Shown piece by piece: positions 26,087-34,750 of a stretch of DNA of 64,000 nt. The notes under the pieces were generated by a model, which saw only the letters and a program-made list of their open reading frames with translations, searched no databases and was not told where the DNA came from. Numbering within the stretch: position 1 is the first letter of the stretch; each line of letters begins with the position of its first letter. The DNA is from Pseudomonas capeferrum (GTDB lineage Bacteria; Pseudomonadota; Gammaproteobacteria; Pseudomonadales; Pseudomonadaceae), in the NCBI RefSeq assembly GCF_000731675.1, contig NZ_JMIT01000001.1:1487526-1551525 (forward strand), read 5' to 3'. The translations under genes and the position numbers were made by a program.

Positions 26087-27211
26087 TTATCTCCCCTCAA
26101 GCTCGGCAGCAATAACGCTGACAATTCTGGCGCGCGAAACGGCTCTCTTGGCCAGCCTCTGCGCTTCACCGGTCTGGTCCAGCCATTCTCTGAAGCGCTG
26201 CAGCGCATGGCGCGTTTGCGACGCATCGCGGCAGTTGGCCAGGAAGGCAAACTGTACCTTCTGTACATCATCGGCGACAAACACACCGAAGGGTCCGCTG
26301 ACCACGGTTGCATCAGCAAAGCCCAGCAACGCCGTGGCCTGATGCTCTGTAGCCCCCCGATGGCAGGCAATCAGGTGCAACGGCCCATGCGCGCCTTGCA
26401 ATAAATGAGCATGCTCATGGTCACGTAGAAAGGGTTTACCCACCAACTCACGCGCAGCGGCAACGGTGAACGCAGCCGGGATTGCATGGACAAACACAGC
26501 GATATTCACGTCGGCCATTGGAACAATGGCATACGCATCGCCCACAGGGGCTTCGCCACCCGTAAGCGCCTGCAGCAACACCGTTTCCATCGCGCGTTTG
26601 CGCTGACGAAAGTCCATCCGTGTCCAATCGAGCGCCTGGCCCATGTCGAAGCGGCTCGAAGCGGCAGCGGTTACCCCACGCTGGGTCAGAACCACCACCG
26701 CGTCGAGCAGCGCTTCCTGAACGCGGTCGCGCAACTGCTCGACGGTAGAGACCATTCCCCCCCTGAACGGGGTCTGTTGCGCGATAAACGCCTGGAAGCG
26801 CTGATTACGTGCTGCCTCAGCTTCCCGGCTATCACCGACCGGAATATTCGGCATGGCGATGAAGCGCACCTTCCCGCGCGTGGTGGCAAGCCCTTCCATG
26901 TACTCCGCATGGCAGATGCCGATGTCACCGTCACCACTGGCCCAGCCGGCATTGCCATTGGACAGCACCAACAGCACATCGCAATCGCGCACGGCTTGTA
27001 AACAAGCGTCCCAACTGTCCTGCATGCCATCGGCTGGGGGGGCATCTTCGTTGATCCAGACTTCGAACAGTTGCTTGCCGAACAGCGTCGTGCCTTCTAT
27101 CTCACGCTTGAGCTGCGCGCGGATACTGCTGAGGGTTTGATCGCTGCCAGCGGGAAAACGGTCGTTGCAGCGACTGGACAGCATGACGCTGATTTTCTTT
27201 GACTGGGCCAT
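26087..27211 (-). CDS. DUF4062/TIR-like domain protein
   Basis: 374 residues. The N-terminal ~150 residues form a flavodoxin-like Rossmann domain of DUF4062/TIR-like type: KKISVMLSSRCNDRFP, WINEDAPPADGMQDSWDACL, DVLLVLSNGNAGWA and GICHAEYMEGL. These domains occur at the N-terminus of NLR-like and other conflict proteins and may bind or cleave nucleotides. The rest is alpha/beta with no recognised family. CAAGGATGG precedes the ATG. Operon with the PhoD-like gene 5 bases downstream. Role unknown; a two-gene immune module is a reasonable guess. Confidence 0.75.
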   Translation of the reverse strand: MAQSKKISVMLSSRCNDRFPAGSDQTLSSIRAQLKREIEGTTLFGKQLFEVWINEDAPPADGMQDSWDACLQAVRDCDVLLVLSNGNAGWASGDGDIGICHAEYMEGLATTRGKVRFIAMPNIPVGDSREAEAARNQRFQAFIAQQTPFRGGMVSTVEQLRDRVQEALLDAVVVLTQRGVTAAASSRFDMGQALDWTRMDFRQRKRAMETVLLQALTGGEAPVGDAYAIVPMADVNIAVFVHAIPAAFTVAAARELVGKPFLRDHEHAHLLQGAHGPLHLIACHRGATEHQATALLGFADATVVSGPFGVFVADDVQKVQFAFLANCRDASQTRHALQRFREWLDQTGEAQRLAKRAVSRARIVSVIAAELEGR

Positions 27212-27358
27212 CCTTGCTCCTGCCCCACGTGCGAGGCCTCAACAGTCTTTGATCGATAACAGGTTTCCGCCCCAAGCATAGATCAGGCGAAGACCGTGTC
27301 TAAAAGCATCGAAGGGTATTCCTATCGGCAATCAGTGAAGCCTCATGCAGTTTGGCCG

Positions 27359-28144
27359 CTAAACACTGAACAGCAGTTCCTTGTCAAAGTACTTCACCGC
27401 GACATGATGGCCAGTGCCAACCAGGTCGAACGGTTCGCACATGGCGCCTGTCGAGACGATATCGCCCGCACGCAGAACCTGCCCGCGCTCAGCCGCATGG
27501 GCATACAACGCTGCCAGCGAATGCATCGGGTCTGTCGCGGCATCGCCGAACAAACCACGCGCCCGTGGCACGCCATCCAGATGCACGACCGCGGTCGCGG
27601 CAAGTTCAGTCAGCAATCTATCGTCGATGCCACTGCAAATGTGCTCGCCGATGACCAGCGCTTCAAAACCGACGTTGTCGGCCACAAAGCTCGGCCAGCC
27701 GACACTTTTGCGATCAACAAAGCGTGAGCGGACGACCTCGAAGGTTACGCAGGTGGCACGGATATCGTCAGCTGTCGGTGCACGCCCCGGTTCAGGATGT
27801 ACATCGCGGTCAAGCACGAACGCGACTTCACATTCGACAGTGACCGGCGTCAGCGCCGGCAACGGTACCCTGACCCCGCTTGGGTGGCAGCGCGCAGCAT
27901 CGAGTTGCCCAACCAGCGGCCGTGTCAGCTTGCCGGCGTGCATGTCCGCTGGGCTGCCTACCCCAAGTTTCCAACCGACACGTTGGCCACCCACCGTACT
28001 GAACAGCCGATCCTGAGCGTCGTACCCCTGCTCGAGGGTCTCGGGTTTCAGGTGCGCGGGCAAACACTGCAGAAGGTCGCCGCTGCGCCATGCGCGCAAC
28101 AGGGCATCGGCGGTTGGCTGGGGCGTGAACGTCGAAGGAGTCAT
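27359..28144 (-). CDS. 2-keto-4-pentenoate hydratase/fumarylacetoacetase-family protein
   Basis: 261 residues from ATG 28144, which has AGAGG 5 bases upstream; a longer frame would overlap the gene before it. Hydratase-family motifs: VGWKLGVGSP, PLVGQLDA, VECEVAFVLDRDV (metal-binding Glu pair), FVADNVGFEALVIG and AGDIVSTGAMCEP. Such enzymes hydrate 2-oxopent-4-enoates or decarboxylate 4-oxalocrotonate in aromatic meta-cleavage pathways. It follows a 3-hydroxyisobutyrate-dehydrogenase-type gene by 25 bases. The actual substrate is unclear since no ring-cleavage dioxygenase is nearby. Confidence 0.85.
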   Translation of the reverse strand: MTPSTFTPQPTADALLRAWRSGDLLQCLPAHLKPETLEQGYDAQDRLFSTVGGQRVGWKLGVGSPADMHAGKLTRPLVGQLDAARCHPSGVRVPLPALTPVTVECEVAFVLDRDVHPEPGRAPTADDIRATCVTFEVVRSRFVDRKSVGWPSFVADNVGFEALVIGEHICSGIDDRLLTELAATAVVHLDGVPRARGLFGDAATDPMHSLAALYAHAAERGQVLRAGDIVSTGAMCEPFDLVGTGHHVAVKYFDKELLFSV

Positions 28145-28169
28145 CAAGGCCTCTGGCTGAGTGGGCGGG

Positions 28170-29066
28170 TCAATGGGTTGCAGGTGGGGTACGGAATTGC
28201 ACATCGAGCAGCGCCTCGAACACTTTGATCATGGCGCCTTTGTCCTGGCTGCCATGGCCTTGCAGCAGTGCCGTCTGGTAGGTCGCGGTGGCAGCCGCCA
28301 ACACCGGTAGTGGCAGGCCCATCTCGGCGCTCAGCTGTGCTCCGTGACGCATGTCCTTGTAGGCATCCTGCAGCGGGTAGCTGCTGGTGAAGCTGCCGGC
28401 CAGAATATGCGGCAGAAAGTATTCCGAAGCGTGGCTGCGCCCGGTTCCAGTGTTCACCACGCGGCTGACCTGCTGGGCATCCAGGCCCAGCTTGCAGGCC
28501 ATGGGCAGGATTTCGGCAAGTGCTGCGATGTTGATGTTGTAGAGCAACTGGTTGATCAGCTTGGCCAATTGGCCGCTGCCCACCGGGCCCATATGAAGGA
28601 TGGTCGATGCCATGGTCTGCAGGTAAGGACGCATCTGTTCAACGACCTCGGCCTGGCCGCCACACATGGCGGTAAGCGTGCCGTCGCCAGCGCGCTGGGC
28701 CATACCCGAGACAGGGGCGTCCATGAAACGCACGCCCAGCGAGGCGAGGCGGCGCGCGATGTCGAGGGTCTGGGCATACCCGAGGGTACTGGTATCGACC
28801 ACCGTACTGCCAGGGCGCATCCATTGCGCCAGGCCCTGGGCAGAAAACAGCACCTGCTCGACAACCTGGTCATCGGGCAAACAGAGAAACACCGTGTCGC
28901 AAGCGGCCAAGGCCTTACGCTCATCGGTCGGCTGCGCGCCCAGACGCTCCAGCGCCGCATACGCCTGACCGCTGGCAGAACTCACCAACAAGCCCGGGTA
29001 GGCGCTGAGCAGGTGGGTTGCCATGGGCAGCCCCATTGTTCCCAAACCGATAAAAGCGATGGTCAT
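28170..29066 (-). CDS. NAD(P)-dependent beta-hydroxyacid dehydrogenase (HIBADH family)
   Basis: 298 residues. Start at ATG 29066, 7 bases after AGGGG; ATG 29069 is equally open. N-terminal Rossmann motif IAFIGLGTMGLPMATHLL, substrate motif MDAPVSGMAQRAGDGTL and catalytic Lys in GSGQLAKLINQLLYN. This family reduces or oxidises 3-hydroxyacids such as 3-hydroxyisobutyrate or tartronate semialdehyde. It is the first gene of a two-gene operon divergent from a LysR-type regulator. Substrate not deducible. Confidence 0.88.
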   Translation of the reverse strand: MTIAFIGLGTMGLPMATHLLSAYPGLLVSSASGQAYAALERLGAQPTDERKALAACDTVFLCLPDDQVVEQVLFSAQGLAQWMRPGSTVVDTSTLGYAQTLDIARRLASLGVRFMDAPVSGMAQRAGDGTLTAMCGGQAEVVEQMRPYLQTMASTILHMGPVGSGQLAKLINQLLYNINIAALAEILPMACKLGLDAQQVSRVVNTGTGRSHASEYFLPHILAGSFTSSYPLQDAYKDMRHGAQLSAEMGLPLPVLAAATATYQTALLQGHGSQDKGAMIKVFEALLDVQFRTPPATH

Positions 29067-29112
29067 CATGCGGCCCCTGGTGGTTGAGCAGCACATCCTA
29101 GACAGGCTTGTT

Positions 29113-29136
29113 CATAATGAAAAATATATTGTTATG
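29113..29136. promoter_or_regulatory. LysR-type operator between divergent genes
   Basis: CATAA and TTATG form an inverted repeat 14 bases apart in a very AT-rich stretch between the dehydrogenase and the LysR gene. This fits an autoregulated LysR-type binding site. Confidence 0.4.
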
Positions 29137-29171
29137 ATACTCGCGATCACATTTTGTTATGGAGCAGTGGC

Positions 29172-30062
29172 ATGAACCTGAAAGCGCTACGCTGCTGCGT
29201 CGAGGTCAATCGCCAGGGCAGTTTTACCAAGGCTGCGAAAAGCCTGCACATCGCTCAACCGGCATTGAGCATGGCGATTACCCGCCTGGAGGAAGAACTG
29301 GGCATGATGCTGTTCAACCGCGCCGGCCGCCGTGTAGTGCCGACCGCAGAAGGCGAACGCTTCCTCGCCCGCATCGATTCGGTGCTGCGAGAACTGGACA
29401 CGGCTCGCCAAGAACTGCGCGACATGGGGGACCTGCAAAGCGGCGAGGTGCGCCTGGGTATCCCGCCGATGTTCGGCCTCTATTATCTGCCTAGGCTGCT
29501 GAGTAGTTTTCGCAAGGCTTACCCAGGCGTTGTCATGACCGTGCTGGAAGGCAGCGCCGACGACATCAGCCAGCGCCTGGAGCGGCGTGAAATCGATGTG
29601 GCGCTGCTCGAGTCGCGGCGCGTGATCCCGTCCTGGGAGTCAGTGCTGCTGGGCAAGGATGAAATGGTGCTGTGCATGCACGCGGACCATCCCCTGGCCA
29701 CCCTGCCCCATCTTGAACCTGGCGACCTGCAGGACGTCGAAATGGCCGTATTCGACAGCACATTCCTGCAACGGCACATGCTCGACGCATTCGTCGCCAC
29801 GCGGGGCGTGCGCTACCGGACTGCACTGCAGAGCAACTTCGTTTCGCTGGTGATCCAGGCAGCACAAGACAACGTCGGTATTGCCACCCTGCTGCGTTCG
29901 GTGCAGCAATGCACACCAGGGCTAGTCGGCATTCCCTTCGAACCCGCGCAGCACATGGACTTTCGATTGTGCTGGCGACGCGGTGAATACTTGGCCCTGG
30001 CGAGCCAGCGCTTCATTGCATTCGTCCGCGAAGACCGCACACTGGAACGCACGGCTGAGTAG
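29172..30062 (+). CDS. LysR-family transcriptional regulator
   Basis: 296 residues from ATG 29172, with GGAG 7 bases upstream. The winged helix-turn-helix is standard: LKALRCCVEVNRQGSFTKAA, then HIAQPALSMAITRLEEELGMMLFNRAGRRVVPT. The effector domain begins at EVRLGIPPMFGLYYLP. Divergent from the dehydrogenase-hydratase operon with ~105 bases between starts, so it probably controls that operon. Ends at the strong shared terminator at 30084-30118. Confidence 0.92.
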   Translation: MNLKALRCCVEVNRQGSFTKAAKSLHIAQPALSMAITRLEEELGMMLFNRAGRRVVPTAEGERFLARIDSVLRELDTARQELRDMGDLQSGEVRLGIPPMFGLYYLPRLLSSFRKAYPGVVMTVLEGSADDISQRLERREIDVALLESRRVIPSWESVLLGKDEMVLCMHADHPLATLPHLEPGDLQDVEMAVFDSTFLQRHMLDAFVATRGVRYRTALQSNFVSLVIQAAQDNVGIATLLRSVQQCTPGLVGIPFEPAQHMDFRLCWRRGEYLALASQRFIAFVREDRTLERTAE

Positions 30063-30083
30063 CGCATCCCTGGTGTACGGTCG

Positions 30084-30118
30084 CCCTAGTGTGGTGTTTC
30101 CGAAACACCACACTAGGG
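30084..30118. terminator. Bidirectional terminator between lysR and bcsC
   Basis: A perfect 17-base inverted repeat (CCCTAGTGTGGTGTTTC and its complement) with one unpaired centre base. It lies between convergent genes and should fold on either strand. It is among the strongest hairpins in the window. Confidence 0.75.
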
Positions 30119-30128
30119 GCAGCGTGCC

Positions 30129-33100
30129 TCAACGCCACTCGCTGTACGGCTCAAGCGGCGCCACCGGCAGCGCCAGGTTGCCCCGCCACGGCTCGAACAG
30201 GTAGCGCAGGTACAGCATGCCATGGCTCGGAGCATAGTCATCGCTGTGCTGCCAATCGAACCCGCCCCCCAGCACCCAGTGGTCGCTCAGGCGGCGCTCG
30301 AACAGGCCGCGCAGGCGGTAGCCCAGGCCGCTGCTGTCGCTGGCGTCGTTCATGGCATCGATGTTCGAGCGCACGTCATACTGCGCCAGTACCTTGTGGT
30401 TGATGTGCGCGTCCGGGTACAGGCGGCTGCGGCCGCTGTGGGCCTGGGACCAACCGACCGAACCTTCCAGCAGCAACGACCAGTCGTAGTTGCGCCAGGC
30501 GTAACTGGCCGGCACGCCCACCGACGTGTAGCGTTGCGGGCTGTAATAGCCGCCCTGCCCCAGGCTGTAGCCACCCAGGTCCTTGTCGTGACGCCAGTGC
30601 ATCAGCGTCAGGCCAACGCGTACGCGCTCGTCGGCTTTCTCCACCAGGCGGTGGTAGTAGCCGGCCATGGCGCGGGTGCGCTGGTTGTCGGTGACGTTTT
30701 CGCCATACAGCCAGTGGTGCCCCAGGCTGGCCCAGACGCCGTTATCGCCCCCTTGGTCCCAGCTCAGGCCAAGCGTGCCGCCATTGGCCGTGACCCCGCC
30801 CCAGCGCACGCCGGTTGCCGGGTCACGTGCCCCGGCGAACGACAGCAGCGAGTTGCTCATTGGCCGCCGCGAAGCGGTCAGTGACCAGCCGACCTGGCCC
30901 AGGTCGCCGTTGACCGTTGCCCCACCCAGCCAGTTGTTGACTGCGTAGCCCTGGGTGGTGCCCAGGTCGAAGGCCCAGCGGCTGCCCTGCCAACCCAGCG
31001 CCAGCACACTGCCGTTGGCTGTCTGCGAGCCGCCCGTACACGCGGGCAGCGATTTTCCGTCAGCCGTCTGGCCAACAAACTGGCAGCTGCCGAAGTCGGG
31101 GGTGTAACGCCCCTGATCGTTCTGCTCGAACGAGCCCGCATCCATGCCGATACGCTCTACCCGTGCAAAGGCGGTGCCGTCCTGCCAGGGGGTATCGACA
31201 TGCAACAAGGTCGACTGGGTGCTCAGCTCGGACGTGCCCGGCGTACCGTCATCCTCGCGCCAGCCATAGTCATGCATCAGGGTCACGTGGGTATTGCGCT
31301 GGCGATACAGGGTATCGACGTCGCTGCGCAAGCTGCGCGCCAGCCAGTCATCGGCGCCCTGCTCGCGGCTGGCCAGTGTCAGCGCGCGGTCGTCGCGTGG
31401 CGACACGGCGGCGCGGTCGAGCAACTGCGCATCGGCCATGGCCGCCGCATAGAGGTCCAGCGCCCGTTGCGGGTCATCCTGCGCCACCAAGCGGGCGGCG
31501 TCGCGCCGCAGCAATGGATCGGGGCGCGTCTGCTGCGCGGCAATCCGGTCGAGCAGCCTGGCCGCTTGCTCGTGTTCGCCCAAGGCGACCCAGACCGCCG
31601 CCAAACGCCGTTGGGCGTTGCTGTCATCAGCGGCAAATTGTGGCACCTGCACGCCCAGCATGTGCCGGGCCTGCGCCAGGTTGCCTTCGGCCACGGCGCT
31701 TTCCATCACCCCAAGCCGCGCATCAGCACGCCCAGGCTGCACGGCAAGTACACGCTGGTAATAGCCACGCGCTTTGCCAGGTTCACCGCGCGCTGCTGCC
31801 CAGTCGCCCAACAGCATCACGTCATCCGGGCTACCTTCACCACGCGCCAGACTGGCTTCCAGCAAAGCTGTTGCCTCGGCACCACGGCCTTGTGCCTGCA
31901 GCTGTTGCGCCGAGGCCAGGGTCATGCGCCGTTGAATACGCTGCTGCAGCGCGTGCATGTCCGGGTTCCAGGTTGCCTGCGGTACTGCGCCCAGGCTGTC
32001 CAGAGCCAAGGCATCACGGTCGCTGGACTCCAGGAACAGACCGTGGGCATAGCGGGTTGCCGGGTCGAGTGGCTGGTGCTGCACCAGCCTGGCGAATGCT
32101 GCGTCGGCCTCGGCGGTGCGCCCCTGGTGACGCAAGCTGTTGGCCAAATGATAGACCAGCCAAGGCTCATCGGGGGCCAAGGCAGTTGCCTGGCCCAGCG
32201 CCTGGCTGGCCGCCTGCCAGTCTTCGCGCTGCAGGGCTTCATCACCCTGTTGGCGCAGGCGCGCCAGTTCCAGGCTGCGGCGCAGGCTGGCGAACTGCGC
32301 TTGCTGGCGTGGCGGCAGGCTGTCCAGGTATGCCTGCGCCTTGTCTGGCGACTGCGCCTGGTACACACGCATCAGGCCACGCACAGCGCTTTCGTTATCC
32401 GGCGCCATGCGCCGCACCTGCAGGAATTGGCGCTCGGCAGCTGCCGCATCGCCCTCTGCCAGCGCGACATCCGCCAGGCCCAGCAAGGCGTATTCATCCT
32501 TGGGACGCTGCTGGCGTGCCTGCAGGTAAAGGGCGCGCGCGCCTCGCAGGTCGTTTGCCTGCAATGCCCGCTCAGCTTTGTTGAGCAGCGCCCAGTACTG
32601 GCTGGACGACTCCAGGTCTTTCCATTGGCTGATCCAGTAGGTGTCCTGCTCCTTGACGCTGGCCGCCCGGAACGCAGCGTTGGCGTCTTGGTAGCGGCTC
32701 TGGCGCATCAGCGCATAACCCAGGGCACCGTACAGGCTGGCATCGTCCGGATATTGGCGCAGCGCCCGGCGCAGTTGTGCTTCAGCTTCGGCGTTACGGC
32801 CCTTGTCGAGCAACGCCTTGCCCCGCTGGCCAGCCTGCCAGGATGGGTCGGCCAGCAGTTTGCGCTGCTGTTGCAGGTTATCGCTGGCCTGGGCCAGCAG
32901 CGGCGAGGCTGGGTAGCGTTGCAGGAAGGCTTGCCAGGCCGCCGCACTGGCGGTGCTCACCGCCTGCCCGGACAGGTAGTCGAACTCGCGCTGGGCAGCG
33001 GCATCGCGTGCGCCAGGGTCTCGCGACAGTTGATCGAGCAGCGCCAGCGCTTCGCGGTCGCGGTTTTCAGCGAACAGCCAACCGGCCAGGGTCTGGCGCA

Positions 33101-33647
33101 GCCCGGCGCTGCCGGGGTACTGCCGGTCCAGTTGCTGCAACTGGCGGATGGCTTCAGGGCGTTGGCCTGGCAGGTTGCCGCGCACGCGCCAGTAGTCAAG
33201 GGCCAGCTCAAGGCTGGGCGGTTCACCCGCAAACAAGCGCTCATACGCCGCCAGCGCTTCTTCATTGCGCCCGGTAACGGCCAACAGGCGTGCCTGCTGC
33301 AAGCGCCGCACGGCCTCTGGCTGCTGCAGCGCAAGCAGGCGCGTGGCCTGGCGTGCCTGCAGGCTGCCAGGCGCCAGGGCAGTGATCCGGGCCTGCAACT
33401 GCTGGGCCTCGGTGGTGTTCTTGTCACGCAACGCCAGGCTCAGGGCTGCCAGCAGCACGTCCGGGTTGCGCGGCTCCAGCAATTGCAGGCGGCCCAGTGC
33501 ATCGCGCACCAGATCGTCACGGTGCAATGCCTCGCCCCGACGCACCTGGTCCAGCAGCCATTGGCGCTGTTCAGCGGCATCCTTGGGTTGCGCTACGGCC
33601 TGGCACGCCAGCGTCGCCAGCATCACCACACCAATCATTCGCTGCAT
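30129..33647 (-). CDS. bcsC: Cellulose synthase outer-membrane/TPR subunit BcsC
   Basis: 1172 residues. A signal peptide (MIGVVMLATLACQAVAQ) leads into a long array of TPR units through about residue 800 (ALLGLADVALAEGDAAAAER, VYHLANSLRHQGRTAEADAAF are typical). The last ~350 residues are a BCSC_C beta-barrel-like domain ending in an aromatic residue pair. It exports the glucan through the outer membrane. It is last in the bcs operon and overlaps bcsZ by 13 bases. Length matches the family. Confidence 0.95.
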   Translation of the reverse strand: MQRMIGVVMLATLACQAVAQPKDAAEQRQWLLDQVRRGEALHRDDLVRDALGRLQLLEPRNPDVLLAALSLALRDKNTTEAQQLQARITALAPGSLQARQATRLLALQQPEAVRRLQQARLLAVTGRNEEALAAYERLFAGEPPSLELALDYWRVRGNLPGQRPEAIRQLQQLDRQYPGSAGLRQTLAGWLFAENRDREALALLDQLSRDPGARDAAAQREFDYLSGQAVSTASAAAWQAFLQRYPASPLLAQASDNLQQQRKLLADPSWQAGQRGKALLDKGRNAEAEAQLRRALRQYPDDASLYGALGYALMRQSRYQDANAAFRAASVKEQDTYWISQWKDLESSSQYWALLNKAERALQANDLRGARALYLQARQQRPKDEYALLGLADVALAEGDAAAAERQFLQVRRMAPDNESAVRGLMRVYQAQSPDKAQAYLDSLPPRQQAQFASLRRSLELARLRQQGDEALQREDWQAASQALGQATALAPDEPWLVYHLANSLRHQGRTAEADAAFARLVQHQPLDPATRYAHGLFLESSDRDALALDSLGAVPQATWNPDMHALQQRIQRRMTLASAQQLQAQGRGAEATALLEASLARGEGSPDDVMLLGDWAAARGEPGKARGYYQRVLAVQPGRADARLGVMESAVAEGNLAQARHMLGVQVPQFAADDSNAQRRLAAVWVALGEHEQAARLLDRIAAQQTRPDPLLRRDAARLVAQDDPQRALDLYAAAMADAQLLDRAAVSPRDDRALTLASREQGADDWLARSLRSDVDTLYRQRNTHVTLMHDYGWREDDGTPGTSELSTQSTLLHVDTPWQDGTAFARVERIGMDAGSFEQNDQGRYTPDFGSCQFVGQTADGKSLPACTGGSQTANGSVLALGWQGSRWAFDLGTTQGYAVNNWLGGATVNGDLGQVGWSLTASRRPMSNSLLSFAGARDPATGVRWGGVTANGGTLGLSWDQGGDNGVWASLGHHWLYGENVTDNQRTRAMAGYYHRLVEKADERVRVGLTLMHWRHDKDLGGYSLGQGGYYSPQRYTSVGVPASYAWRNYDWSLLLEGSVGWSQAHSGRSRLYPDAHINHKVLAQYDVRSNIDAMNDASDSSGLGYRLRGLFERRLSDHWVLGGGFDWQHSDDYAPSHGMLYLRYLFEPWRGNLALPVAPLEPYSEWR

Positions 33648-34750
33648 GGCGCGCTCCAGGCCGGCAACAAGCGGCCATGCGGGTCAAAACGGTAACGGGC
33701 TTCATCCCAGCCCTGGCCGAACAGCGCCAGCACCTGGCCGTAATAGGCCTTGGCCTCGACTGGCTGCTCGTGCAGGCGCTGACGCTGGGCGGCAAGGCTG
33801 GCAACGTGCGCTGGCGACGCGGCCAGCAAGGGCAGCAATGCTGCAGAGAACCCCGCCGGGCCATGGCCGCTGGTGTTACCGCTGTGCGCATCCGCGCGTT
33901 CTGGCGGTAGCCCTTGGTGTGCGGTCACTGCCGCCATCGGGGCATAATGAGCCAGCAGTTCGGCACGTTGCGCCGCGCCCTCGGCCAGCATGCCGACCCA
34001 CAGGTACACGCGAATGGCGTCGTAGTCGCCGGCGTTGCCATGCTGCGGGTCCGCAGCCAGCTCACCGGCCGGCGTCCACAGCAGCCAGTCCGGGGCGAAG
34101 CCCTTTGGCGACGAAGCCAGCCACAGACGCCGCGTATTGGCGGCCAGTTCGCCCCACAGCGGGTCCACCAGGCTGAAGCGGTCCAACACCTGCAGCGGCA
34201 GGTAGCTTGGGTTCAAGCGGGTGCCGTTGGCATCCTCGAAGCCGTAGTCACCAGGCAGCAGCATCACCCCCAGGCCCGGCAGCTTGCGCACGGTCTGGGC
34301 GGCGATGCGCCATAGCATGTGCTGCCCCAGTTGCGTATAGGCAGGCATCTCCCAAAGCCGCCCCGCCTCCAGCAGGCTGTAGGCAATCCACAGGTCGGCG
34401 TCGCTGGCGTTGTTGGCGTCCAGCACCTGCCACTGGTTCTGGCCCTTGCGGCCCCACAACCAGGCTGGCAGGTGCCGCGCCAGGTCGCCCTCGGCGAGGT
34501 TATTGCCGGTCCAGCCCAGCACCTGCGCGAACGCCTTCCGGTCATTGCCCACCAGGGCGAAGAACAGCGCATAGCTCTGCCCTTCCGAGGTGGTGATCAG
34601 GCGCTCATCGCTCGGGTCGATGACCCGCCCGTCCACGCTCACCAGCTCGGCCTTGAAGCGCTCCCAGGCCGGCCACGGGCAGGCGGGTGCGGCATTGGCG
34701 AAAACGGGCAAGCCCAAGGCGACCAGCCCTACCAGCAACGGACGCACCAT
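33635..34750 (-). CDS. bcsZ: Periplasmic endo-1,4-beta-glucanase BcsZ (GH8)
   Basis: 371 residues from ATG 34750, whose start overlaps the bcsB stop (TGATG). The signal peptide (VRPLLVGLVALGLPVFANA) is followed by the GH8 core: WERFKAELVSVDGRVIDPSDERLITTSEGQSYALFFAL includes the catalytic Glu in TSEGQSY, and GDYDAIRVYLW contains the conserved Asp. Trims or edits nascent cellulose in the periplasm. The frame is open further upstream inside bcsB, but that is not its start. Confidence 0.94.
   Translation of the reverse strand: MVRPLLVGLVALGLPVFANAAPACPWPAWERFKAELVSVDGRVIDPSDERLITTSEGQSYALFFALVGNDRKAFAQVLGWTGNNLAEGDLARHLPAWLWGRKGQNQWQVLDANNASDADLWIAYSLLEAGRLWEMPAYTQLGQHMLWRIAAQTVRKLPGLGVMLLPGDYGFEDANGTRLNPSYLPLQVLDRFSLVDPLWGELAANTRRLWLASSPKGFAPDWLLWTPAGELAADPQHGNAGDYDAIRVYLWVGMLAEGAAQRAELLAHYAPMAAVTAHQGLPPERADAHSGNTSGHGPAGFSAALLPLLAASPAHVASLAAQRQRLHEQPVEAKAYYGQVLALFGQGWDEARYRFDPHGRLLPAWSAPCSE

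Noticed and set aside
25050..26342. 430-codon plus-strand frame
   Set aside because: Antisense to the PhoD-like gene, which has a full set of phosphoesterase motifs.
31200..33695. Long open frame (831 codons) on the plus strand
   Set aside because: It runs antisense to bcsC, whose TPR and barrel features are clear; the plus-strand product is low-complexity and typical of GC-rich antisense frames.
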